34,004 nucleotides of DNA from Suilimivivens sp963618065 (lineage in GTDB: Bacteria; Bacillota; Clostridia; Lachnospirales; Lachnospiraceae), in NCBI GenBank assembly GCA_963618065.1, contig CAVERH010000031.1, forward strand, positions 1 to 34,004, given 5' to 3'. Made by a program: the position numbers and the translations under genes. Positions 15,589 through 22,461 of this stretch are shown one piece after another. The notes under the pieces are model-generated. The model did not search any database, had not been told where the DNA came from, and saw only the letters and a program-made list of their open reading frames with translations. How positions within the stretch are numbered: the first letter of the stretch is position 1; every line of letters begins with the position of its first letter.

Positions 15589-15607
15589 CCCCGCCCAAAG
15601 GGCGGGG
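15589..15607 (-). promoter_or_regulatory. GC hairpin downstream of VR (probable DGR cruciform element)
   Basis: A perfect 8-bp inverted repeat, CCCCGCCC / GGGCGGGG, with a 3-nt loop lies 31 bp after the target stop and just before the avd ribosome site. DGRs commonly carry a short GC-rich hairpin or cruciform downstream of VR that raises retrohoming efficiency. There is no T-run on the minus strand, so it is not an intrinsic terminator in the direction of transcription. Confidence 0.7.
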
Positions 15608-15638
15608 ATTTTAAGATAGCCGCATTTCGGATATTGCT

Positions 15639-16562
15639 TTACGTGGTCTCTTTGTCCGCTGCAATCATGAAGCAGGGGAGCACCCCACACGCGTTGCTCG
15701 CGTTGCAGTTGTAGGCAGCGCCGGATGAGGAGACATTGCAGAAACTGTTGGAGCTGCTCACAGACGGTGAAGACAGCCACCAGGTGCTGGCAGCTCCGTT
15801 TATGGATTTCACTCTATTTGCTGCTGTAGCAAAGTATGCGAACTGTTCATTGTTTCCCTGTGTATGCTCAGTAGCTGCCGCATAGGTAGTTGCCCCGAAA
15901 ATGTTATATTCTTCCGGCACCCATACCTTGTGGGATTCCACCTGTAGATTTGAGGACTGTGAGCCAATGGATGCTTTGAATTCAAAGGTGCTGATTGCAT
16001 CCTGCCAGCTTTGGGAGAGACCGGAATAATATTCTTCATCCAGGTATTTAGCAAGCAAGGTTGCCTTATATCCTCCGGCATTTGTATTGGAACTCTGCTG
16101 CTGTTTCGTATTGGGTAGCAGATCATTTCTTCCAAGAATAATGTTGTTCCCATATTCACTGGTCTTATAGCCTACATGGAGCACTCGGAATGCAACATCA
16201 GTACTTCCCTCTTTGACCAGTACCTGGTCTCCTGCCTGGAAGAATGTGCTTTCCAGTCCGGCATTCACGATGGCTTTGATACCAAGTGGTGTGGCAGGAT
16301 CCATTCCAACCTCAATCACCTTGCATTCGCCATATCCGAAAATTACTTCTGTGCTGTACTGCACCTCGCCGGAATTGATCAGGCTGATCGTGTAGGTATC
16401 TCTCGGAGGGAGCAGGAAGGAACATTTCCCATCTGCCAGGACTCCCGACCATGTTCTCCCTGCAGAGTTCTTTATACTCACTGTCTTTCCGTTGTCTGCT
16501 TCTGCTGTGCTTGTGCAGATCAGCTTTCCCTGTCCATAATAAAATCCATCATCATAACCCAT
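15639..16562 (-). CDS. DGR target: lectin-fold (DUF6273-like) tail receptor-binding protein
   Basis: This 307-aa protein has an N-terminal beta domain (about 15-95: GKTVSIKNSAGRTWSGVLAD ... FGYGECKVIEVGM) and a C-terminal domain (about 105-307) of the DUF6273 / C-type-lectin-like type. The hallmark is WWLSSP at about 262-267 and GVLPCFMIA near the end. The VR encodes residues 257-298, so variation sits in the exposed ligand-binding face. Compared with TR, eleven residues differ, mostly Asn to Ser, Thr, Tyr or Cys. I chose the ATG at 16562 because AAGGAGG lies 8 nt upstream and overlaps the previous stop. It is the last of five tail-appendage genes and probably forms the adhesive tip. The receptor is unknown. 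Confidence 0.92.
   Translation of the reverse strand: MGYDDGFYYGQGKLICTSTAEADNGKTVSIKNSAGRTWSGVLADGKCSFLLPPRDTYTISLINSGEVQYSTEVIFGYGECKVIEVGMDPATPLGIKAIVNAGLESTFFQAGDQVLVKEGSTDVAFRVLHVGYKTSEYGNNIILGRNDLLPNTKQQQSSNTNAGGYKATLLAKYLDEEYYSGLSQSWQDAISTFEFKASIGSQSSNLQVESHKVWVPEEYNIFGATTYAAATEHTQGNNEQFAYFATAANRVKSINGAASTWWLSSPSVSSSNSFCNVSSSGAAYNCNASNACGVLPCFMIAADKETT
15669..15794 (-). repeat. DGR variable repeat (VR)
   Basis: This is the partner of TR (15022-15147), inside the 3' end of the target gene. It carries 14 substitutions, all opposite template adenines. The protein change is concentrated at AAY codons: for example the four consecutive Asn codons of TR read YNCN here. The constant framework residues WWLSSP, FCNV and NASNA are kept. 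Confidence 0.97.
15673..15687 (-). promoter_or_regulatory. Probable IMH (initiation of mutagenic homology)
   Basis: At the 3' end of VR, after the last substitution inside the repeat, 15 bp are identical to TR: TGGGGTGCTCCCCTG on the coding strand, 11 of 15 G/C, and self-complementary as GGGG-TGCT-CCCC. A GC-rich identical block here is the expected site where cDNA integration begins. Confidence 0.7.
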
Positions 16563-16575
16563 TTTTCTTTCCTCC

Positions 16576-16893
16576 TTATGATATTTTGATTGATATAGAA
16601 CCATCGTCATTAAAGGTAATTCCCTTTGTCTGTAATACAGTTCCATTCTTATCTTTTGTGGTTTCCTTGATGCTTCCATCATCAGCAAATACCGTATCCA
16701 CGGTAGATCCGGAAGCAAGCGTCTTACTTATAGAATCCGTGTTGAATTTAATAGTTGTGTCCTGATCTTCCATATCGTTCAGGACTCGCTCCACAGTATC
16801 AACACCGCCGCGGAGATAGCACGCTTCCGCTTTCGTTACCGGATATACCGGGTTTTCATCTTTGTCTTTCAATTCCCTGATTGTACTGGTCAT
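16576..16893 (-). CDS. Modular tail-appendage protein with DGSI-type repeat
   Basis: This 105-aa protein begins MTSTIRELKDKDENPVYPVT and has a short helical part with GGVDTVERVLNDM. A beta module follows: STVDTVFADDGSIKETTKDK and KGITFNDDGSISIKIS. The phrase T-F-x-D-D-G-S-I recurs in two upstream proteins (16905-17309 and 17901-18752), so it is a shared structural block. The stop codon overlaps the ribosome site of the DGR target gene, suggesting coupled expression and a physical partnership. An AGGAGG site lies 7 nt before its ATG. No enzymatic motif is visible; a tail-fibre or adapter role is inferred. Confidence 0.7.
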   Translation of the reverse strand: MTSTIRELKDKDENPVYPVTKAEACYLRGGVDTVERVLNDMEDQDTTIKFNTDSISKTLASGSTVDTVFADDGSIKETTKDKNGTVLQTKGITFNDDGSISIKIS

Positions 16894-16904
16894 GCGTTCT
16901 CCTC

Positions 16905-17309
16905 CTATGATCTCGTCCTTGTAATTGAACCGTCAGAACCAAACACAGTATGCAGTGTGATTGTTGTTGCATCTGTTTTGGTTATCACTTCAGTGATAGA
17001 TCCGTCTGAATTAAATGTAATTTGCTTCACTCTTCCATCTCCGAGGGTTTGCTGAATTCCGCTGTCAGTTAGCTGGGTACTGCATGACAGCAGATCGTCT
17101 GCTTCCTGATTCATGGCATCGAGCTTCACCTTGTCATCAGCACTCATCAATCCATGCTTCGTTGCTGTCGCATCGGATAAACTTCCTGTTATCGCATTAC
17201 CACTTGCATCATGAGCTGTATATCCTTCCACAATTGCTTCCTCCGTAACGGTATCACTTGTCAAGTCAATCAGTATTTTCCCGAGTGCGGATACCTTATT
17301 AACTGCCAT
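16905..17309 (-). CDS. Modular tail-appendage protein, hybrid of neighbouring modules
   Basis: This 134-aa protein joins two modules seen separately next door. Its N-terminus (MAVNKVSALGKILIDLTSDT ... GYTAHDASGNAITGSL) is like that of the 190-aa upstream neighbour. Its C-terminus (GLMSADDKVKLDAMNQEADD ... ITFNSDGSITEVITK ... LHTVFGSDGSITRT) is like the middle of the 283-aa protein. GLMSxxDKxKLD is a common phage tail-fibre motif. AAGGAGG precedes the ATG. The shared blocks suggest duplication and recombination within the fibre cassette. A structural role is inferred. Confidence 0.7.
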   Translation of the reverse strand: MAVNKVSALGKILIDLTSDTVTEEAIVEGYTAHDASGNAITGSLSDATATKHGLMSADDKVKLDAMNQEADDLLSCSTQLTDSGIQQTLGDGRVKQITFNSDGSITEVITKTDATTITLHTVFGSDGSITRTRS

Positions 17310-17322
17310 CTGTATCTCCTCC

Positions 17323-17895
17323 TTATCCGATCGTTACAGTGGTTCCTCCTGCAGAGTTTTCTGTTTCTGTATATGGAATCTTGTTTACCGTTACCGATGA
17401 CAGCGCATCATATCCGGTGTCTGCTGTAACGGTCTGGCTTGCTTTACTCGGTGTAACGGTTTTTGACTGTAGCTTTGCCGTTTCCCCGGCATAAGTACCC
17501 TTGACTCCAAGGATAGTTACGTTCTGTTTGATGTTCCCTGCTATGATCTTTGCCTGTTCAGTTGCCGAAATAGCAGCCTTTCCGGATCCATCATGAAATC
17601 CTAGGGGAATGGTATAGCTTCCTGCAACCGTTGTGATTTCACCTGTAACTCCGCCATTATTCGGCATGGTTCCCGTAACCTTGCTCCCTCTTGCATATCC
17701 ACTCTTTCCTAACAGCATTTCAGAAGCCGCAACGGTTGCATCTGTAGAATCCACGTCATTTGTATTGGTTCCTGTGATTTTTTCACCTGACTTATCCGTC
17801 GCCGTAATGCCCTTCTTTAAGGTTTCAGCAGAGACTGTATCTCCTGTTGTATCAAATAATGTTTCTCCAAAGTATACGAATTTATTGACTCCCAT
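17323..17895 (-). CDS. Modular beta-rich tail-appendage protein
   Basis: This 190-aa protein has the MGVNKFVYFGETLFDTTGDT N-terminal module with GITATDKSGEKITG, then DATVAASEMLLGKSGYARGS and KVTGTMPNNG, a typical phage tail-fibre repeat that often ends in GVKGTY. Its end, VTVNKIPYTETENSAGGTTV, is like the end of the 283-aa neighbour (VTVESVPFSAVDNSTGGTTI). AGGAGG precedes the ATG, and the gap to the previous gene is 5 bp. The composition (Thr, Gly, Val, Ala) fits an elongated trimeric fibre. No catalytic residues are apparent. Confidence 0.75.
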   Translation of the reverse strand: MGVNKFVYFGETLFDTTGDTVSAETLKKGITATDKSGEKITGTNTNDVDSTDATVAASEMLLGKSGYARGSKVTGTMPNNGGVTGEITTVAGSYTIPLGFHDGSGKAAISATEQAKIIAGNIKQNVTILGVKGTYAGETAKLQSKTVTPSKASQTVTADTGYDALSSVTVNKIPYTETENSAGGTTVTIG

Positions 17896-17900
17896 ATCGT

Positions 17901-18752
17901 TTATCCTCCTATCGTAATTGTTGTTCCTCCGGTGGAATTATCCACGGCACTAAATGGCACACTTTCTACTGTGACATTATCAGACATTATTTTTTTTTTA
18001 GTTTCCAGCACTTGCGTATCGGAGCTGGGAGTCACTTCATAAGCACCAACGTAAATGTCAGCTGTCTGAATCGCCCCCCCTGACTTGCTCGAAGTCCTTG
18101 TAATGGTTCCGTCATCGTTAAACACCGTGTGAAGATTAATGGTTTCTGTTCCAGATTTTGTAATCACTTCCGATATTGAACCGTCCTCATTGAATGTGAT
18201 TACCTTCGTTTTGCCATTCCCAAGTGTCTGTGTAATATCGCCATCCCCAAATACCGTGTTGCACGCCACGATATCATCCGTACTTTCATCTAGTGCATCC
18301 ATTTTCTTTTTATCAGCAGCACTCATAAGACCTGCTACTGTCTGTGTTGCATTGGCATAGGTTGTATCGTGCGGAACACTCCATGCACCCGATGCATCAA
18401 GATAACGATCCGCTTCTCCCTTCGTTGGTGCCGGTACATCTCCCTGTATGCCATCATCTGTATCGGTTGCCCCCACCATTACCGGTGGATGATCCAGAAG
18501 CTCTTTATAAGCCTTCGTGAAATCATTCGTGCTAAGTCCCTTTCCAGCTTCTACATCTACCTTGGCGTCCTGCAAGGCCTTCTCTGCATTCTTTGCACGC
18601 TGAACTTCACTATCAAGATTATCTGTCTGTGTTGTGTTCAGCTTGCTCACCCTCTCGCTGAGACTGGTAACGCTGTCTCTTGCTTCCTGATCTACAAAAG
18701 TATACGTCACACCACCGGATTCAATGCGATCTATCTTATGTTCGCTTGCCAT
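17901..18752 (-). CDS. Modular tail-fibre protein (283 aa)
   Basis: Residues 1-70 (MASEHKIDRIESGGVTYTFV ... SLSERVSKLNTTQTDNLDSE) form a short beta start followed by a coiled coil, typical of a fibre attachment end. A GLMSAADKKKMDAL motif, a duplicated DGSI/DGTI beta module (ITFNEDGSISEVITK and LHTVFNDDGTITRT) and a C-terminal GGTTITIGG follow. I prefer the ATG at 18752, which follows AAGGAAG with 8-nt spacing, to a GTG nine bases upstream. The start overlaps the end of the 52-aa gene. It probably anchors the appendage that ends in the DGR target. This is inferred from order and shared modules. Confidence 0.75.
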   Translation of the reverse strand: MASEHKIDRIESGGVTYTFVDQEARDSVTSLSERVSKLNTTQTDNLDSEVQRAKNAEKALQDAKVDVEAGKGLSTNDFTKAYKELLDHPPVMVGATDTDDGIQGDVPAPTKGEADRYLDASGAWSVPHDTTYANATQTVAGLMSAADKKKMDALDESTDDIVACNTVFGDGDITQTLGNGKTKVITFNEDGSISEVITKSGTETINLHTVFNDDGTITRTSSKSGGAIQTADIYVGAYEVTPSSDTQVLETKKKIMSDNVTVESVPFSAVDNSTGGTTITIGG

Positions 18753-18894
18753 TGCTTTCACTTCCTTTCTGGTTTACTGCATTGATAAAGCAGTTCAGTT
18801 TATCTGCTGTGTCCGAAATCCATCTGTCTACAATTGCGAGATTTTCTTCCGGTGTCGGTCGATTCAACTTCGGTTTTTCTATCCTTATATCCAT
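18736..18894 (-). CDS. Small conserved-looking phage protein (52 aa)
   Basis: ATG to TAA encodes 52 residues, MDIRIEKPKLNRPTPEENLA and then IVDRWISDTADKLNCFINAV. The start lies one base after the stop of the nozzle gene, with GGGAGGGG upstream, and the end overlaps the start of the 283-aa fibre gene. The PTPEEN...W...TADKLN pattern recalls short proteins often found at this place in Firmicutes phages, but I know no function. It is hydrophilic, with one predicted helix in the middle. A tail-assembly accessory role is possible. Confidence 0.7.
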   Translation of the reverse strand: MDIRIEKPKLNRPTPEENLAIVDRWISDTADKLNCFINAVNQKGSESNGKRT

Positions 18895-18895
18895 G

Positions 18896-20710
18896 CTACT
18901 CATCCCCTCCCAGCTCTGACGTTGTTGTCATGGTATAAATTCTACAATCCCCATGACCGCTAAACCTGATCTTGTAATGGTCGCAAGCAAATGGATTAAA
19001 GCTGAATAATTGTGATGCAATATCACTATTTCCCCTCATTGTTCCGACTACATCATACGGACGATCATCATAGGATATTTCAACCGTGACCTCTGATCTC
19101 GTAGGCACATATGCCCGGATGCTGATTTTCGACACACGTTTTCGATCAGGATACTCATACCCCATCTCCCCGGACTCTGCAAACCATTTTACCCACTCTT
19201 CATCAAGGTTTTCCTCTTTGGTATATACAGCATTGTTACGTGTTCCGATTCCCCATACGTCCTCAGATGTCATAACATATAGCTGTCCTTCCTGTGTATG
19301 CGTAAACTGCAAGGCGGATATTTCGGATTCCTTTTCCCATATTCCATATTGCAGATCGTAAACAAACAGACGACTGCTGCCGTGTTCATTCTGCATGGAA
19401 ATATAATATTTATTTCCGCAACCTCCGGCCGCTGCATCATAGTACATCTCCGCCCTGGATAACGGCTTTGAGATTGAGGTTGGAGATGAGCCGTCAAATA
19501 CGCATACATCACTCACTGCCTTGTATAAGAGATATTCCCCAATCACAACAAGGGACTTCGAGGATCCCTTCTGTACTCCCATGCAGTTGTTCTGTACCAT
19601 CTGGTATTCTGCCGGATAAGAGCCATAAATCTTATAGATCACATTTTCCTTAAAGAAATGAGGATATCCCTGATAGGATATGCACCCGGTAAAATCACCT
19701 ATCTCCCCCACCGTAAGTGCATAGGCATCTGTAGACAGTCCCTGATACACATACCAGTTCTTGAAATCCCCCAGCTTGCTTGCATAGATTTCATTGACTA
19801 CCTTTCTGCTCTCCCGGTCATATCCGTAATGACAGCCCCAGACTCTGTTTTTATCCGTGCACACATAATCAAGATTCGGTATCCTCCGTTCAATGCTCAG
19901 TGTCCATGCATCCGATGTGGTTTCTTCATCCGTCACCTTATCCATAAAGCCGATCACGATGAAATAATCCTGTTCGATCTTCTGAATCACAGATCCGGAA
20001 TTGATGTCGCTCAGCTTGGTATTTAAGAATACCCCGTCACCCTCTGCAAAATAATCCGTAATATTCACTCCCGGAACACTGATCTTGATATAACAGGTTG
20101 CCACCGCTTCCCATGAAGACGCATAACCGTTATAGTAGTAAAGCCCCTGCTTCGATGGATCCGTGCAAATCCAGTAATCCCCATGTTTTGCCCCCTCCGG
20201 CGCATCATCCGATGCCTTAAGGCTCTGCAGGGCTGATCCGCTGTAATTACAGGGTGTGTACGTGATTGTGATTCCTTCCGGCGCCGAATACTTACTTTCC
20301 ATGCGTCCCATGTCCGTCAGATCATTCAGGTTCACGTATGCCCCCTCCGGAAAGAGCAGCAGATAAGAACCCATGACCAGAAGTGTCTGTTCTGATTCGG
20401 CATCCTGCAACATGGCTGACAAGTCTGTCTTAATATCTGTTGATAGATTCCATAGATACTGATTCCACAGCACATAGATATTCGACTCTACCTGTATAAT
20501 TCCCCTCATATGGGATTCATCCTTTTCCCAATGGTTATTGGTCAGGAGCGTTCTTACTTTCCTTGGTGTCATAAGAGGGTAGTTGTCAGAGGACAGATTC
20601 TCCATATCATAGAACTCGCCGCTATTGATACGGTAGTTATGGTTATATCCCAGCCATGTGTCAACCGTTGCCCTGGTATTGTTTCCCTCGTCTATACTTG
20701 GATAATACAT
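18896..20710 (-). CDS. Tail nozzle / stabilisation protein, P22 gp10-like beta-propeller
   Basis: This 604-aa protein is rich in Trp, Tyr and Gly, with repeated beta-blade-like units (for example YISMQNEHGSSRLFVYDLQ followed by YGIWEKESE, and ICTDPSKQGLYYYNGYASSW). It matches the pattern of phage stabilisation proteins (P22 gp10 / T7 gp12 type), which form the hexameric beta-propeller nozzle closing the neck of short-tailed phages. It directly follows the connector gene, as in P22-like maps. AGGAGGGG precedes the ATG. The absence of tape-measure and tube genes around it supports a podovirus neck. The assignment is by pattern and position. Confidence 0.75.
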   Translation of the reverse strand: MYYPSIDEGNNTRATVDTWLGYNHNYRINSGEFYDMENLSSDNYPLMTPRKVRTLLTNNHWEKDESHMRGIIQVESNIYVLWNQYLWNLSTDIKTDLSAMLQDAESEQTLLVMGSYLLLFPEGAYVNLNDLTDMGRMESKYSAPEGITITYTPCNYSGSALQSLKASDDAPEGAKHGDYWICTDPSKQGLYYYNGYASSWEAVATCYIKISVPGVNITDYFAEGDGVFLNTKLSDINSGSVIQKIEQDYFIVIGFMDKVTDEETTSDAWTLSIERRIPNLDYVCTDKNRVWGCHYGYDRESRKVVNEIYASKLGDFKNWYVYQGLSTDAYALTVGEIGDFTGCISYQGYPHFFKENVIYKIYGSYPAEYQMVQNNCMGVQKGSSKSLVVIGEYLLYKAVSDVCVFDGSSPTSISKPLSRAEMYYDAAAGGCGNKYYISMQNEHGSSRLFVYDLQYGIWEKESEISALQFTHTQEGQLYVMTSEDVWGIGTRNNAVYTKEENLDEEWVKWFAESGEMGYEYPDRKRVSKISIRAYVPTRSEVTVEISYDDRPYDVVGTMRGNSDIASQLFSFNPFACDHYKIRFSGHGDCRIYTMTTTSELGGDE

Positions 20711-20719
20711 AGTCCCCTC

Positions 20720-21166
20720 CTACAAGTTCCGGTGATTGAAGAGTTTGCTTTTCATCTTCTTTGTCGTATAGGTTCGGTTCACATACTGCTGGTACAAAAG
20801 AAGTGAATTATTATACTGTGTCGATGCCACGTTGTATCTTGCCTTGTCATTGGCATTATATGCAATCCTCTGATCGAGATAATTCAGATACAGATCATCA
20901 TACGGTTCCGGTACAAGCAGCTCCGTGTCCATGCTAAACCCATCCAGATGCTCTTCAAAGCTGCCTGCGTTGGTGATCTTCAAAGTACTTCCAATCACCT
21001 TAAGCTCGATACGGTTTTCATCTTCCAGATCATGTTCATGGGAAAGAAGTGTTTCATTGATAATCATTCTCTCGCATTTGCGCAGCCATGCCACCTTATG
21101 CGTATCATCTACCTGATTCGGACGTTCGGTATTATATTGTTCAATAATCTCAGCTACACTTGCCAT
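20720..21166 (-). CDS. Head-tail connector / adaptor protein
   Basis: This 148-aa helical protein begins MASVAEIIEQYNTERPNQVD and contains a short beta insertion (ELKVIGSTLKITNAGSFEEH). It then has the motif LVPEPYDDLYLNYLDQRIAY with NANDKARYNVASTQYNNSLL, which is typical of podovirus adaptor proteins (P22 gp4 / T7 gp11 region). These form the dodecameric ring between portal and nozzle. It lies directly upstream of the nozzle gene (9 bp) and downstream of the head genes, with a terminator-like hairpin between. CGGAGG precedes the ATG. The assignment is good on position and moderate on sequence. Confidence 0.75.
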   Translation of the reverse strand: MASVAEIIEQYNTERPNQVDDTHKVAWLRKCERMIINETLLSHEHDLEDENRIELKVIGSTLKITNAGSFEEHLDGFSMDTELLVPEPYDDLYLNYLDQRIAYNANDKARYNVASTQYNNSLLLYQQYVNRTYTTKKMKSKLFNHRNL

Positions 21167-21182
21167 AAATACCTCCGGTTAT

Positions 21183-21210
21183 AAAAAGGGAGTGAGCTTC
21201 CCCACTCCCC
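21183..21210 (-). terminator. Terminator-like hairpin between head and neck genes
   Basis: On the minus strand a 7-bp stem GGGAGTG / CACTCCC (arms 21203-21209 and 21088+100 to 21194, i.e. 21188-21194) with an 8-nt loop is followed by TTTTT. It stands between the small head gene and the connector gene in the same operon, so it may act as a partial terminator that lowers neck and tail mRNA relative to capsid mRNA. Confidence 0.6.
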
Positions 21211-21223
21211 ATAATGGTACTGA

Positions 21224-21463
21224 TTATTCAGAAGCCTTCTTCTCAATAAACTCAATTGCTGCATTCTGTGCTTCAAAGCTGTGCTGTAAAACCTCTGCAA
21301 TTGGTGCGGGGACTTCCACATTTACACCTCTTTGAATCTTAAATACACGCCCATTCACGGAAGCAATGATGTAATTCGGTGCTCCATTGGTTGCCCTCGG
21401 AACATTGATTGTTACCATATTACTCCACGGATCCGCAATCGCTTCTGTCTTTACTGCTGCCAT
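21224..21463 (-). CDS. Small head-associated protein (79 aa)
   Basis: This protein reads MAAVKTEAIADPWSNMVTIN and then VPRATNGAPNYIIASVNGRV. It is mainly beta with a C-terminal helix (AEVLQHSFEAQNAAIEFIEK). It follows the major capsid gene by 14 bp, with AAGGAGG before the ATG, so it is expressed with the capsid. The size and place fit a capsid decoration or head-completion protein, but similar small proteins in N4-gp56 phages are of unknown function. I cannot choose between these. Confidence 0.65.
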   Translation of the reverse strand: MAAVKTEAIADPWSNMVTINVPRATNGAPNYIIASVNGRVFKIQRGVNVEVPAPIAEVLQHSFEAQNAAIEFIEKKASE

Positions 21464-21477
21464 AAATGATTTCCTCC

Positions 21478-22446
21478 TTAGTTCTCCTGATCTACTCCGG
21501 TATAGAAGGAGCCGCTTTCGATGCGCACCAGTCTCTCATCATAAAGAATCTGTGCCGCATGGGAAGCCTTCCAGCCTACGGTAGATCTCTGGTCTAACGG
21601 GTCTGCTGTTCCGGCAGAACCACGCTGCTTTACAATTACTTCCATGCTCTCTGCGGAAGGATCAATAATGCCATATGCATCCTTTCCGAAGATCGTTGTT
21701 GCATAGACACCTTCGGTAAATACCTTCTGATCTGCGGTTTCGATGAAGCGCACACCATGAAGCTTACCAATTTCACCATTATAGATTTCATCCGGCTTTG
21801 CATACTTATGCACATCCATCCACTCTTCGGATTCTCTCAGGTCATAGGCAACAGAAGGATGGATAATACCTACATAGTCACCATTGATCTTAGGCGCACG
21901 CATCTTCTTTAAGAAGGTGGCTGCCTGGTTAACCAGAGTTGCCGAGATCTTATCATCTTTAGTGAGTGTTGCACGGGAAGTCTTCCCACCTGCATAAATA
22001 ACATTCGTTCCAGCGATGATCTCATTTCTCGTTACCGTATCAATAGTATCTCCGGCCTGTGCACCGTGTTCTTCGGTCGCAAGCATGATGATAGGATCTA
22101 CTGCTTCTAACTCCAGACGATCGGAAATTGTGGTGTAATCACCGTACTGTGCAATTTCCTTCTCAATCTTTACCATGTCTACCTTATTGCCGTCCGGTGT
22201 TACACCTTCGGTTAAGGGCGTCATTGCCTTGGAAAAGGTATTGAATCGTCTCCATTCCACCTTCTTGCCATTGTTCTTCGGAAGCGGCTGCTTCTGTCCG
22301 AACTGTGAGAAATAATGCTCACTTCTTGCATTCTCTAAGAGAGAGGTCTTATAGAATGTCTTCATTGTGGGAGACAATCCCGTTTCTGTAGTTACATTTG
22401 TGTTTGCTTCTGCGAAAAGCTGAATGTTAAATAATTTCTCGTCCAT
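21478..22446 (-). CDS. Major capsid protein, N4-gp56 family
   Basis: This 322-aa protein shows the N4-gp56 family pattern: TETGLSPTMKTFYKTSLLEN, FGQKQPLPKNNGKKVEWRRF, PLTEGVTPDGNKV, QYGDYTTISDRLELEAVDPI, QAGDTIDTVTRNEIIAGTNV and a C-terminal GWKASHAAQILYDERLVRIE. It builds the HK97-fold shell. The first residues, MDEKLFNIQLFA|EANT, carry the L27-like Prp signature, so a 12-residue propeptide is predicted to be removed during maturation by the Prp encoded three genes upstream. AGGAGA precedes the ATG, and the gene follows the scaffold by 15 bp. Confidence 0.92.
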   Translation of the reverse strand: MDEKLFNIQLFAEANTNVTTETGLSPTMKTFYKTSLLENARSEHYFSQFGQKQPLPKNNGKKVEWRRFNTFSKAMTPLTEGVTPDGNKVDMVKIEKEIAQYGDYTTISDRLELEAVDPIIMLATEEHGAQAGDTIDTVTRNEIIAGTNVIYAGGKTSRATLTKDDKISATLVNQAATFLKKMRAPKINGDYVGIIHPSVAYDLRESEEWMDVHKYAKPDEIYNGEIGKLHGVRFIETADQKVFTEGVYATTIFGKDAYGIIDPSAESMEVIVKQRGSAGTADPLDQRSTVGWKASHAAQILYDERLVRIESGSFYTGVDQEN

Positions 22447-22461
22447 ACTGATTCTCCTATT

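Noticed and set aside
15589..15607. Hairpin as a plus-strand terminator (followed by ATTTT)
   Set aside because: No plus-strand gene exists here; the position after VR fits a DGR element better.
15577..15780. A 67-aa frame over the VR and hairpin
   Set aside because: It is a shadow of the VR in another frame and would cross the hairpin; no ribosome site.
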